In this document: piece after piece, positions 1 through 9,789 of the stretch
How positions within the stretch are numbered: the stretch's first letter is position 1
How the letters are laid out: each line of letters starts with the position of its first letter
Assembly: GCA_034769895.1 (NCBI GenBank)
Contig: JAWRYS010000719.1
Span: 62,001-126,000 of the forward strand
DNA: 64,000 nt
DNA from: Magicicada septendecula
Lineage: Eukaryota; Arthropoda; Insecta; Hemiptera; Cicadidae
Direction: 5' to 3'
Translations under genes and position numbers: made by a program
Notes under the pieces: generated by a model
Database searches by the model: none
The model's input: only the letters and a program-made list of their open reading frames with translations
What the model was told of the DNA's origin: nothing

Positions 1-1328
1 ATTAAATGGTCGCCTATCACGTTGGGTTTGCACATCGGTCACCAGGGCTTGCATTTCATTTCTACTAGGCTCGGTTGATTTCAAAGCATGTCTGTTCTGA
101 TCTGCTTACCATACGTTCGACGAGTGAATACTGCATTTTTCGAGATCCGCAAAGGTGTTGGGTTTATTTATTAACGCTAAACGAGATCTTTCCTCTGGAG
201 ACAATCCTACTAAAATGGTATCGACCATCTGTCTCTCATTCCAATCTACATGCAGTAGTCGAGAAGATTCCCTGATGTCAGAGATGTAATGGGCCAGTCT
301 CTCATGAGCTCCTTGTACTCGAAGTACGGTCTTTCTTTTAAGTTCCTCATAAATTTCGGTGGGAATAAAATATTTTAAGATAGTAGTATGCAGTTCTTCT
401 ACTGGAAGTGTAGAGCTTAATGATTCCAGCACACGATTCTTTAATGGTGGTTTACATTTCGGTAGGAGGACTTGCAAAATTTGCCAGTCATTTAGTTGCT
501 GTAAATCCTTTATCAGCAGGAGGTATTTGATGAAGTTTAGTAGTTTAGTAACATTCAAACCATCCGTGTATGGAATTTCAGCTAAGAGTTTTTCTACGGG
601 ATGAGTGATTTTTCCGTAGAGGTCAACATTATAATTTACGAGTGGTATAGCTTTAGGAGGACCAGATGCTGCATTAGGGGTAGTCAATTCGTACATCCCG
701 GAGCGATTGTGGGAACCACTGGGAGGTGGGGCTTCAGATATTGTATGGGTATTCACGTCTCTATTTGGGTTTTGCTCTCGACTCGGTTGTATTTTCGATA
801 CGGTGGGCGATTCCTGATCCGTGTTGGGGGGAAGTTGTTCTAAGGTAGGAGATTGAACTGGGGAGATGTATAGTTTCTTCAAGGATTTTTCAATTTCATC
901 CATTCTGAATGAGTCGGACCTTCTTCGCAATTGTCTTATTATTGTGGGTAATTTCTGTAAAGCCTCATCCGCAAAACTTTGGACGTCAGGAGGGATTACC
1001 GTGATGTTGGGCCAGTTTAACAAATTTTTCATTCGCCGGGTTAAATGTTCTATCCTTTGAGTTGTCCGAATATTACCGCAGGAGATTTCTCGTCTTGAAG
1101 GGTTTGGGACAATAAAGTCAACTCACTATACTTGGCATAATAAGTTTCTCTTTCGCTCTCATAATCGAGTCCGCTTAAGTTACTTAATTGCGCGGGTGTA
1201 TCAGATCCACTTTCGCGTATAGACTTGGGCAATTCCGCGACTGTTACATTCGCATGAGGTAAACCGCGTAAAAGAGCTTCATAGCACAGTTCGTCTTTTA
1301 ATAGTAAGTCTGGATTAAATAGGGCCAT
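1..1328 (-). pseudogene. gag: E0 Gag region, cut by the window edge
   Basis: This is the only part of element E0 in view; its nucleocapsid, Pol and integrase lie left of the window. The amino-terminal part (about 1050-1328) has a short helical, leucine-rich region starting MALFNPDLLL. The main part (about 106-1032) has a polar, proline-rich linker and then a helical capsid-like stretch with motifs such as NDWQILQVLLPKCK and LSPEERSRLALINKP, typical of retrotransposon Gag. It is broken, as in every copy. The start is the ATG at 1326-1328, where the spacer ends. Confidence 0.85.
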
Positions 1329-2154
1329 GTTTACCTTATATCTATCACACTAAAACTTATTCTACTACACTATACACAATTATTGCATACACACTTTAGT
1401 TCATGGTAAAACATTTGCATGAGTTGTAAGAGAATTACTTATCATCTCAGAGAAAGAGAAAAAATTCACACAGACGTCACTTTACTTTCAACGATCAGCT
1501 GTTACGCTGGAATGTGGGTCAAACTAGTTTTCTTTAAACACTGGCATAGTATTAAGCGTAAGAAGGGGGGAATCAAGCTCGAGGGTGAAGAGAATGTTAT
1601 TGTTCCACTCAACAACAGCTGACGGCTTCCTTTACAGACTTGTACCGGCTTGGTTCAACGAGGGTGGTATGTGCGATGCGGAACGATATGCGTTTTAAAC
1701 AAGTTACAGCCCGTTACTAAGCTGACTTTTAGTTATTATTTGGTTTTACGTGCTAATTTTAATATATCTAATTCTGCTACTAGAAAGGAGTAGAATTTCG
1801 CTTACAATTTATTTACACGTAATTGAACTTGTTTTATTTAGTCAGTTGTTTATATGACTCACCTTGGGAATAGAAAGACGAATTACATATTTATGCAGGC
1901 TTATGCAGGAAAACTACAGGTCTTGAATTGTCGCAAAATAGACGTGTTAGAGACTGAACATTTTGACAAGTACATACATGAATTGGTGTAATACAAGCTA
2001 ATATTTTCACGTATATTAAGTAAATCATATACGAGTATGTGCGTAATCTCACACAAAATTTACAATTGTGAATTTAATATTGTCACTATTATTCTTTTAT
2101 GCTACTTAGCCTTTTTGTTTTACATACAATACATCAAATGAGTGCATAGATCTG

Positions 2155-2228
2155 CAGAGTGCCGCATCTTATATGCGTCACGATGCTTACAAACCTTTTA
2201 TATATAAAGCAGAGTGGCGCATCTTATA
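2155..2228. repeat. Direct repeat pair of 19 bp, 55 bp apart
   Basis: The 19-bp words at 2155-2173 and 2210-2228 (CAGAGTGCCGCATCTTATA and CAGAGTGGCGCATCTTATA) differ at one base. Between them, on the minus strand, lies TATATAAAAGG (about 2194-2205), a good TATA box. Together they resemble a duplicated promoter element of an LTR. The pair is kept in every spacer. Confidence 0.6.
2194..2206 (-). promoter_or_regulatory. TATA-like box, candidate LTR promoter
   Basis: On the minus strand the sequence reads TATATAAAAGG, upstream of Gag in the correct orientation. Transcription starting 25-35 bp further would begin near 2165-2180 inside the 19-bp direct repeat. AT-rich surroundings make chance TATA matches common, so this is only a candidate. 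Confidence 0.3.
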
Positions 2229-2248
2229 ACGTGTCGGCTACGTTATAA
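2224..2248. other. Perfect 9-bp hairpin
   Basis: TTATAACGT at 2224-2232 is complementary to ACGTTATAA at 2240-2248 across a 7-nt loop (GTCGGCT). It overlaps the end of the second 19-bp direct repeat. The arms are the same in all six spacers. Confidence 0.6.
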
Positions 2249-3259
2249 TCTAGGGAACCCGTGATAATTGACTCTGGCCAATTATACAGGCTGCCTTCAT
2301 TGTAACAAACTGAAAATTAATCAAATCACTATCAATAATTATAAGTACTCTAATAAAAGGAAACTGGGGAGGGAGGTTTGCTGATTTATGCACTCAATTT
2401 AGTATGTAACAAAGATGACATCTCTTTATTTACGTGTGATTAATAATACATTACAAATAAAAATTTTTTAGCTTACACTGAAATGGTAAGGGGGTTTTCA
2501 ATATTTAAAATGATAATACAGTTAGTGTATTTACCTCGGATCCGAGTCTCTTTAAACTAGTTAGGAATTTTCAAATTTACTCTACTTCTTTAGTCAATTA
2601 CATAATTACTTAAAATACCATTAGAAGAATGGTTTCGTTTTGTTGTGCGATGTTCCAACGCTACATCATAAGAGTTATGTTACAAAGTATGATTTCTGAA
2701 ATTTCTTGTTCCAACATTGTTATTCTTAACGCTTAGAGATTGTCATTTAAAGTCTTTTCCTTTAAAATTACTTATATTTAAAAGATACATTATTCACGGA
2801 AGACGAGCTTCCGCGTCACCTCTAGTTAATCGTTTCAGTCCATGTCCTGCCGCGTGATTCTTCTGTACTCTCTTAATAGTGTGTCGTCATCGTGGTAGTC
2901 TTTCCGGTGGAGGTCCTCGGAGTCAACTAATGATGAAGTGGATGTTACGGTGTCATCTAGAATGAAGTCGTCCTGTTTCTCAGTGATAGTGTAAATGCAG
3001 TTGAGGTCTTAGTCTTCACTTTTCACAGTTATTCCCATCACATTTGTAATAGCACAGTAGTATTTGAGTTTATATATTCGTTACACATTATGACGGAACC
3101 CCAAAATAACTTGAACTATATTTTTAATAGGAGATGTCACCTTACACACTTATTTCATTCATTCACATCTTTGTGTTAAAACACACTACATTTTAGTTAC
3201 ATAGATCTCCACACTGTTAGTTGAAGCTAATAACAAAATTAAAAAAAAATTTGTGCAGC

Positions 3260-3354
3260 GCTCCGCTTGGAGCTGTTTACAGATTGAACGTCGCATCTCA
3301 AGTCCTACATTGTTACAACAGGAAAATTGTAACGACGCGGAGTGAATACTCCGC
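3260..3354. other. Three hairpins in a row
   Basis: Within 95 bp there are three stem-loops: GCTCC/GGAGC (3260-3273), GTTACAA/TTGTAAC (3312-3318 with 3327-3333) and GCGGAGT/ACTCCGC (3337-3343 with 3348-3354, loop GAAT). Such a cluster could be a structured RNA region of the element transcript. Copies 2 and 3 carry one substitution in the middle stem. Confidence 0.5.
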
Positions 3355-3936
3355 CATAACATAGTTCCAACTTTTAATTAGTAATACAGTCTTACAGTTC
3401 GACATAATAAACAATCAAGACTTTGCTTGTCTACAGAATTTATTACAACTACTACTAGTGACTTTGAATTATTTATTATTTACATTATAGTTTACAGGTA
3501 TTTTTATTTAATGCCAGGTCGGTATGCAAGTTGGATCCGGTATACACAGGTCATAGCATGATAATTTAATAAAGGGTTAACAGTTTTTTAACTCTTTCTT
3601 TCTCAGTTTTAGTTAAATTCCCTTTTTAATACTCATTACTATTATGAGTTAGTTCAGGGGTATTATTCGGTTTAATAGTGCGATTTAATGGTTTTAACTA
3701 AATTCCCATTTTATATTTGTATTATTATTTATTTATTTTATTTTTTTAAATTTAAATCGTCACATACTCCACCGCTTAAAGAAGACATGGGGGAGAACTT
3801 TTAATAAGGTGAATTCGAATGTAAGGTACTGGGGCACACTTGTCGTTACTGTGTGAAGTTTCTCTCCTTCTTCTCCTTTTTTTTTTTATTTAGTTGCATG
3901 AGTTATACACAACTTACTTCTTCTGATTATCAAACA

Positions 3937-3954
3937 ATATATATATATATATAT
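3937..3954. repeat. (AT)n microsatellite, variable between copies
   Basis: This is an uninterrupted AT run of about 18 bp here. The matching runs are about 55 bp (13878-13932), 26 bp (23856-23881), 32 bp (33793-33824), 32 bp (43733-43764) and 24 bp (53691-53714). It accounts for much of the period difference, notably the longer second copy. Confidence 0.85.
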
Positions 3955-4118
3955 CCTTACAAACTAATTCTTAACTTACGTAAAATTCACACTTTATGAC
4001 TACATATTAAGACACATAAACTTCTTCTTATTTCTACTACTTAAAACTACTACCAGTTTTTTCTTTGTATTTTAGTTACTCTATTCACAGAGTTAATCTC
4101 TAAATAATTTATTACTTA

Positions 4119-4158
4119 GTGGTCATGATAGTGGTCATGGTAGTGGTCAGCTGACTAC
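4119..4158. repeat. Three 12-bp tandem repeats ending in a palindrome
   Basis: GTGGTCATGATA, GTGGTCATGGTA and GTGGTCAGCTGA follow each other at 4119-4154. The last runs into a near-palindrome, GTGGTCAGCTGACTAC (4143-4158). A perfect 12-bp palindrome, AGGAGGCCTCCT, lies nearby at 4319-4330. All are kept in each spacer; no function is apparent. Confidence 0.5.
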
Positions 4159-4587
4159 TCACTTCGCTCATCTTTCGCTGAACAGGATCTAAGGTTGAGC
4201 CACTCTCATCCTTGTATCGCAACACATTAACCCTACTTCAGAATTTAACTATCTTAAAAAAAGTGTAAGTAAATTATACAGCTTACCTGGATGACCGGGT
4301 CACTTGTTCAAAACCTGGAGGAGGCCTCCTAGTGGAAGAAAGGCCTCGTGCTGGGGAACCATTAGGCAATCGAATTAATGAGGTGACCTCAATTTCCAAA
4401 CTCAACAACAACAAATTGATTGGTTCTCTAATCAAAAAAGCATTACAATTTTATATACAATGCGTGTACTTCATAGTGCCCAGAATATAGAAGTATTCAC
4501 TTGAAATAACAATAATCAAGCAACAAAACCTCTCCGGTAAATTTTAAAGCCTTTACAAAAATATAATTTCGATATATTTTGGCAATA

Positions 4588-4755
4588 AATTATTATTAAC
4601 ATTAATAAATAAAAAGAAATAAATCCAGAGTTCTCAAAATTTAATACGTCTAATAACAATAATTTATTAATAATTTAATACTGTTTGATTTATTATTAAC
4701 ATTAATAAATAAAAAAAATCGATAGGTTTTTTAAAATTTAATACATCTAATAACT
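4588..4755. repeat. Degenerate direct repeat, about 70 bp, offset 100 bp
   Basis: The stretch near 4588-4657 and the stretch near 4688-4755 share TATTATTAACATTAATAAAT and, further on, AAAATTTAATAC(G/A)TCTAATAAC. The offset is exactly 100 bp. It looks like an old local duplication inside the spacer, present in every copy. Confidence 0.55.
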
Positions 4756-5176
4756 TTTTTTTTTTTTTTTACAGGACGCATCTGGTTGTACTGTTAATTA
4801 ATTAACACAAACGACATGCACCATCTAAAATCTCAATAAACAAAAATTAAATTAAGAACAACAACAATATAATTAGTAAAGGTATAATGTTAAAATATAA
4901 TTTGGTAATCATGTTCTTGAGTAAGAAATTCACCATGTGTGCTCAATTTTTTTTTTTTTTTCTAAACTTGTATCGCTCAATGGTTTATTGATTTCCTAGT
5001 GTACACCATTATAAAAAAAAATTAAATAACATATTCTTTAAAAATGTAAAATGTTTTATACATACACATGTGTGTATACGAATGACTAGATCCATGACAC
5101 TATTTTTATATACTCATCACTCAACAATTAATTAATATTTAATTAATTCAACATGTTTTAAACTGAGCCAACATTA

Positions 5177-5407
5177 TTAAGTTCCATTAGATTTATGAAG
5201 ATATAAATATACAAAAAAAATGTTAACATTAATTTGAAACTCACAGAGAATTAAAATAAATTCTAAATCCCAACACGTGTAGGGATATGACATAGTTTGA
5301 CCCAATGTGTTGGACCATTCACAACCTGTTATGCCAAGGAGTGCACACAATACATATGATTTGATCATTTTCTTTTGACTTACATTCACTAAACAATTTT
5401 CACACAA
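5177..5407 (-). CDS. Small 76-aa frame with a signal-peptide-like segment (doubtful gene)
   Basis: The frame holds MIKSYVLCALLGITGC, a hydrophobic stretch with a cysteine that resembles a short secretory signal, and a second hydrophobic segment near its end. The same frame is present in all spacers (15160, 25106, 35047, 44987 and 54938), with one Met/Val substitution in later copies. Because the copies are almost identical this does not show selection. It lies where Gypsy elements with an envelope gene would carry it, but I see no envelope motif. It may be only chance in an AT-rich region. Confidence 0.2.
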   Translation of the reverse strand: MCENCLVNVSQKKMIKSYVLCALLGITGCEWSNTLGQTMSYPYTCWDLEFILILCEFQINVNIFFVYLYLHKSNGT

Positions 5408-6161
5408 ACAGTTACATAGTTACATGGAGAACACAGATAAATATTGAGAGACTATCTCCGAGAAAATAAAGGAACCATGTATTCTTCACTCTAGTAGCGC
5501 TGGGAAGAGCCTTCCCACTGCAAGGTTTAAATAGATCCCAAATCACCAGAAGCATCTTAACACATTTCGTTTTTAATTTTTTTTTTGTTTTGTGTTTTTT
5601 TTTGTTTTGCCTTTTTATATCTTAAAAAAAAACTTTGCATAGAAGGTAATACCATCACTTCACTAACGGCACAAGAAGCTGACCTCACGATTAAAAGAAA
5701 TATAAGATGCCAGTCCAGTTCAACCGAATTTGAAAAGAAAACTTGAGTTCAGAAATGAATTAGCAATCATTAAAATAGCCTGGGTATACCAGATATTAAG
5801 CAAAGTAAAAAAAAAACATCAAGAATTAAAGCAAAAGTTTTTTTTTTTTTGTGTTAAGATAACTCACTTGCCGAGAAACTCAATTAGTGCCACATGCACA
5901 CATAGGAATAAGTTAATAATTTTCTTTGCAAAAATTCACCTCCACTGCACACGAGAAACATGGTTCTCCAGACATACCTGTAGAGATCGGCACTAGCCCC
6001 ATATAAGTTCCTTGATCTTCTCACATTTAATCTTGGTCTGACGCTCAGGAAACGGATGAACGGGCCGCAGACACCCCAGAGCACACCTCTTAACTCAGCC
6101 GGCCATAATAAAAATCAATCGCCCGGTATTAAAGAAAACAATTAATACTTTTTTCAGAAGC

Positions 6162-6350
6162 CGGGCAAGAAAACGTCTCGCCCGGTTGAAGGAACAAGTC
6201 AGAGAGAGAGCACAACACGTGTATAAGACAACTACCAGCCCGGCCTCTCACAGCGGAGCAGTGAAGCTCAAGTCGCGACGCATCCCAACTAGATGGCGTC
6301 GCGAGTATCCAATTAGTAAGTTGCCGTAACGAAATTCCATAGTTACGGCA
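6162..6350. other. GC-rich hairpin cluster just past the integrase gene
   Basis: Three stem-loops lie close together: CCGGGC/GCCCGG (6161-6166 with 6180-6185), TCGCGACGC/GCGTCGCGA (6273-6281 with 6296-6304, 14-nt loop) and TGCCGTAAC/GTTACGGCA (6322-6330 with 6342-6350, 11-nt loop). A weaker ACAAG/CTTGT stem follows near 6412-6425. The cluster is clearly more GC-rich than the rest of the spacer and is unchanged in every copy. If 6462 is an LTR edge, these hairpins sit at the start of U3. Confidence 0.6.
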
Positions 6351-6462
6351 CAAGGTTGATCAGGCCTCATTCCTAATTCTACGATTAGCACCTTGCATGT
6401 TTACTCAGGTACAAGATAACTTGTCTACCTTGTATTTCCTTTTTCTAGTTTTCGCTCTGCCA

Positions 6463-6476
6463 TTTCCCTTTTTTTT
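6463..6476 (-). promoter_or_regulatory. Polypurine tract, candidate plus-strand primer
   Basis: On the minus strand the tract reads AAAAAAAAGGGAAA and is directly followed by TGGCAGAGCG. A purine tract abutting TG is the standard mark of the 3' LTR start in LTR retrotransposons. It lies about 55 bp past the end of the integrase frame. The matching site is present in all copies. Confidence 0.55.
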
Positions 6477-6533
6477 ATACAGTTTTATCTGCGAAATATG
6501 TGTTCTTCGTACATATTCTTGAGTCGCAGGTTC

Positions 6534-7469
6534 CTACAGGGCTACTGTTACTGGGGTTAAGTACTTCTGGATTTGGTAAGGACCACACCATCGGTATGAT
6601 AGTTTAGAGGTGGTCTTATCAATTGCACTACTAGTCGGGTGTGTTTTATACATTACTAAGTCACCGACTTGGTACTTAACTAAATTGTTATTATTACTTC
6701 TCTCGTGATATTTTCGTGATTTCTCTAAGTTCGCTCTTAAATTTGCGCGAGCTTCATTCCAGATTTTCTTTATATGCTTATCCTTAATTTGCTGGGGTAG
6801 CAAGTCATGTATTTTCCATTTTGTGGACAATGGGTGGTTTGGTTTGTACTTATACAGTAACTCAAACGGGGTCGATTTATGTCCTTCGTGATAAGCTGAA
6901 TTGAAGGCGTATTGTATCCAGGATAGGTTCTGGTCCCAAGACGTATGGTCGTTCGCATGGTAGGCTATTAAAACAGATTTGAGGTTTCGCAAATACCTTT
7001 CAGCAATACTGCCTTGCGGACGATACTCCGTAGTGGTAATATGGTCTATCCCTAACTTGAAACACATATTCTTAAATTCCTTTGCCTTAAACTGGGGTCC
7101 GTTATCTGACACTAGATGTACAGGTGTACCAAAATCTTTAAACAATCTCTCCTGTAATATCTTTACAGTGGTCGACGCTAACGCTCGCCGCATGGGATAC
7201 ATCCAAACAAATTTGGTGAACGAATCTACACATATGAGTAGCATCGTATTTCCTGATTTAGATCGAGGGTAGGGACCTGAAAAGTCTAAATAAAGTTTAG
7301 AGAACGGGGTAGTAGGGATTTCTGAAATTAATTGGCTTATTTGACTGTTTCTTGCTGGTTTGCTGAGTGCGCATAACTTACACTTTTTTACGAAGCTAGC
7401 TATTTCGCTGTTCATATTGTTCCAATGATATTCCTTACGAATGCGATGTATTGTTTTATTTATTCCCAT
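6534..7469 (-). CDS. pol: E1 integrase, Ty3/Gypsy type
   Basis: The 311-aa frame starts in the zinc-binding region (CKLC at residues 30-33). The catalytic core has D62 (YLDFSGPYP), D122 (SDNGPQF) and E157 (IAERYL), the DDE triad that joins element DNA to the chromosome. The tail has VGDLVMYKTHP and WCGPYQIQKYL, a GPY-type module. Similarity to Ty3/Gypsy integrases is plain from motif order and wording. It sits directly after the RNase H part of Pol. The frame is open over this stretch, but the element as a whole is broken. Confidence 0.93.
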   Translation of the reverse strand: MGINKTIHRIRKEYHWNNMNSEIASFVKKCKLCALSKPARNSQISQLISEIPTTPFSKLYLDFSGPYPRSKSGNTMLLICVDSFTKFVWMYPMRRALASTTVKILQERLFKDFGTPVHLVSDNGPQFKAKEFKNMCFKLGIDHITTTEYRPQGSIAERYLRNLKSVLIAYHANDHTSWDQNLSWIQYAFNSAYHEGHKSTPFELLYKYKPNHPLSTKWKIHDLLPQQIKDKHIKKIWNEARANLRANLEKSRKYHERSNNNNLVKYQVGDLVMYKTHPTSSAIDKTTSKLSYRWCGPYQIQKYLTPVTVAL

Positions 7470-7499
7470 ATGTGCTCCAATGGTGGATGAATGGTAGTA

Positions 7500-9575
7500 T
7501 TACATCAGCATAGGCTTAATTACATCAGGGGCAATTATTCTTAATTCCTTTCCATTTGCTATTCTGTGGCATAGTATTCTTTTACTCAATACGTATTTAT
7601 CTGATTTAATTCCTTCCTCGAGTTGTTCTATAATTGGCTTCAAAAGAGGGTCTTGTTGTTGATACTGAGCGACGTTGGTAAACGCAAGGGGGAATTCGGT
7701 AATTACGGTGTTAACAATGGGTGTTTCTAGACTCTCCATGGTTTCGGGAGTATTAGTGGGCGACTGGAACATACGGGACAGGGTATCCGCGACTACATTT
7801 TGTGTACCTCTAATATGTTGTACTTTGAATTTGTAACAGTTTAACCTCAATACCCGTCTTCCAATACGTCCTAACTGTTTAGGGTGATTCAGTAACCAAG
7901 ATAATGCTTGATTATCAGTTTCCAACAGGAACTCTTTATGTTCTAAAGAAGGTTTAAACTTCTCAAAAGCAAATACAATAGCTAAACATTCTAATTCATA
8001 TGCGGAGTATTTCTTTTCTTGGTCAGTCAAAGTGCGTGAAGCGTAACTAATCGTTAGTCTACAGTTTTCTATTTCCTGATATATTACTGCACCTAAGGCT
8101 ACACTTGAACTGTCGGTCTGAACTACGAAAGGTTTCGTAAAATCTGCTAATTGTAATACCGGGGGCGATATGATGCTTTCTTTTAGTTTTTCGAACGCAG
8201 TTTGGTGTTGTGGAGTCCATTCAAATTTCGCTCCCTTCTTTCTTAAGGCATTCAGAGGTGCGGCTATTTCGGCTAGATGAGGAATATACTTGTGGAAATA
8301 ATTTATCATTCCCAAAAATCGGGCTATTCCTTTAGCATCCCGCGGTGGTAAAAATTCTCTGATCGCACGGGTTCGTTCGGGGTCTATGCTTACCTTTCCG
8401 TTGGCCTTTACGATGTGACCTAAAAATGAAAATTGTGGGACAGCAAAATTTACTTTTTTGGGATTAACTGTTAATCCGGCTTTCTGTAATCGAGATAACA
8501 CTTCACGTAGATGTTTAAGATGTTGGTCCATCGATTCGCTGTAGATTACAATATCATCCAGGTAGTGATACACATATTTAAATTTTATATCATGAAATAA
8601 TTTCTCTAATAGTCTACTGCATACGGAACTTCCTTGTGATATTCCAAAGGGTACTCTCGTAAATTGGTACAGGTTGAAAGGAACAGCAAAAGCGGTTAGA
8701 CGTTTGGATTCTTCCGAAAGGGGTATTTGGTGAAATGCCTGATTTAGATCCATTATAGTAAAGACTTTCGCTTTGGTGAAATAATGAAAAGCACTGTGGA
8801 TGTCGGGAAGCGGGATAGATTCAAATTCTATTCGTTTATTTAATTGCCGGTAGTCCACAACTAGTCTGTGTTTGTCGTGACTTTTTGGTACTAAAAATGA
8901 GGGTGATGAATACGGTGAAGTAGAGGGTTCGATGACTCCTTGTTCTAGTAACTTGTTGATATGGTTCCTCATTACTTCCATTTTGGGCGGCGATAACTTG
9001 TATGGGGGAAGGCGTATTACTTTGTGGTCGCTCAGATTGATCTTGTATTCTATTAGGTTCGTTAGTCCTAGCTTAGGGGTAAGAACGGTGGAAAACTCTT
9101 TTATTAGTTTCTGCATGCTCAGCCTATCTCCACTTTCTAGATGAGATAATTCAGACTCATGGTGTCCTATATGTGTAGTCGATGACCCAGTACTTTCTTG
9201 TTCTTCTGTTTCACAATCAAAATTATACTTCCGTGTACGGTCGAATCGAAAATAATATTTCTTCTCGTGGATGTCAAGAATTATTCCCGTTTTACTGATA
9301 AAGTCAGCTCCCAATATTAAGTCGGGTCCTAAATCATCACATACTAACATTGAAAAAAACCACGTTAGATTCTTAATTTTTACCTTAATGGTGATGCTGA
9401 GTTTTATCACTAAATTTTGTTTATTGGCAGTAGCACATCTTATATTCACAGCTTGACTGCGTTTCACTACGTTGTGTTCGAATAATTTATCTGCCAACCT
9501 CTGACTGATTAAGGTTCTAGTCGATCCAGAATCGATTAATCCGAGGGTGGATATAACACCTAGGTCAACTTGTAT
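7500..9575 (-). CDS. pol: E1 Pol: protease, reverse transcriptase, RNase H
   Basis: The open frame begins near 9575 without an obvious ATG, as expected for a polyprotein segment. A retropepsin DSG active site is at 9525-9533, followed by the ILGADF flap-side motif. Counting from the TTG codon at 9497, reverse transcriptase covers about residues 160-400, with LVVDYRQLNKR, the first catalytic Asp in FTIMDLNQAF (250) and YLDD at 312-315. RNase H covers about 450-575, with D462, E501 and D528 (TDNQALSWLL). The domain order protease-RT-RNase H-integrase is that of Ty3/Gypsy. The segment looks open in this copy. Confidence 0.95.
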   Translation of the reverse strand: MQVDLGVISTLGLIDSGSTRTLISQRLADKLFEHNVVKRSQAVNIRCATANKQNLVIKLSITIKVKIKNLTWFFSMLVCDDLGPDLILGADFISKTGIILDIHEKKYYFRFDRTRKYNFDCETEEQESTGSSTTHIGHHESELSHLESGDRLSMQKLIKEFSTVLTPKLGLTNLIEYKINLSDHKVIRLPPYKLSPPKMEVMRNHINKLLEQGVIEPSTSPYSSPSFLVPKSHDKHRLVVDYRQLNKRIEFESIPLPDIHSAFHYFTKAKVFTIMDLNQAFHQIPLSEESKRLTAFAVPFNLYQFTRVPFGISQGSSVCSRLLEKLFHDIKFKYVYHYLDDIVIYSESMDQHLKHLREVLSRLQKAGLTVNPKKVNFAVPQFSFLGHIVKANGKVSIDPERTRAIREFLPPRDAKGIARFLGMINYFHKYIPHLAEIAAPLNALRKKGAKFEWTPQHQTAFEKLKESIISPPVLQLADFTKPFVVQTDSSSVALGAVIYQEIENCRLTISYASRTLTDQEKKYSAYELECLAIVFAFEKFKPSLEHKEFLLETDNQALSWLLNHPKQLGRIGRRVLRLNCYKFKVQHIRGTQNVVADTLSRMFQSPTNTPETMESLETPIVNTVITEFPLAFTNVAQYQQQDPLLKPIIEQLEEGIKSDKYVLSKRILCHRIANGKELRIIAPDVIKPMLM

Positions 9576-9789
9576 TTAGGGCAATAGACATTTAGTCCAA
9601 TCACTTTTAATTATCGCGTTACATTTCTCAATAAACCTTTTAACATAGGGATCTATTTTTCTAGTGTTCTTTTCTTTTTTCTTTTTTTTTTATTCTCGTT
9701 GATTTCTTTGGGTTTACCGGTTCTCAAGATGCTGCGGAAGACACAGGATTTCGGGTCTCCCTGCCTTACATGTTTTTTGGATTAGGTTG

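Larger units (their letters stand above)
1329..6533 (-). other. Non-coding spacer between E1 integrase and E0 Gag (contains the LTR)
   Basis: This 5.2-kb AT-rich stretch has no convincing long gene. It must contain the LTR and untranslated leader if the array shares LTRs. A polypurine tract (minus-strand sense) sits at 6463-6476, about 55 bp past the integrase end, and is followed by TG, so 6462 is a good candidate for one LTR edge. I found no convincing tRNA primer-binding site, so the other LTR edge is not placed. The stretch also holds hairpin clusters (2224-2248, 3260-3354, 6162-6350), short repeats, an AT microsatellite and a minus-strand TATA-like site near 2194-2206. The 76-aa frame at 5177-5407 is listed separately. 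Confidence 0.7.

Noticed and set aside
75-1060. Forward-strand frames of 64-81 aa opposite Gag, repeated in every copy
   Set aside because: They lie antisense to the recognisable Gag region and repeat only because the unit repeats; no motif is seen.
1600-1625. Possible primer-binding site near TTCCACTC followed by TGACGG
   Set aside because: The complement does not match any tRNA 3' end that I know, and the gap to TG is too long.
3857-3893. A second long purine-rich tract (minus-strand sense) as a polypurine primer
   Set aside because: It is not followed by TG and lies 2.6 kb from the integrase end; the tract at 6463-6476 fits better.
4283-4352. tRNA-like stretch with a GTTCAAAACC box and ending GGGGAACCA
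   Set aside because: No cloverleaf forms and the purine-rich run GGAACCA matches tRNA-Glu over only about eight bases.
4745-4775. Strong T-run followed by ACAG on the plus strand as a splice acceptor
   Set aside because: No matching plus-strand exon or donor is seen; T runs are common in this spacer. A minus-strand CCAG-GTAAGC near 4285 is likewise isolated.
5730-6353. Short frames of 66-88 aa in the Gypsy spacer
   Set aside because: They have no recognisable motif; one is open only in the first copy, and the others persist only through near-identity of the units.
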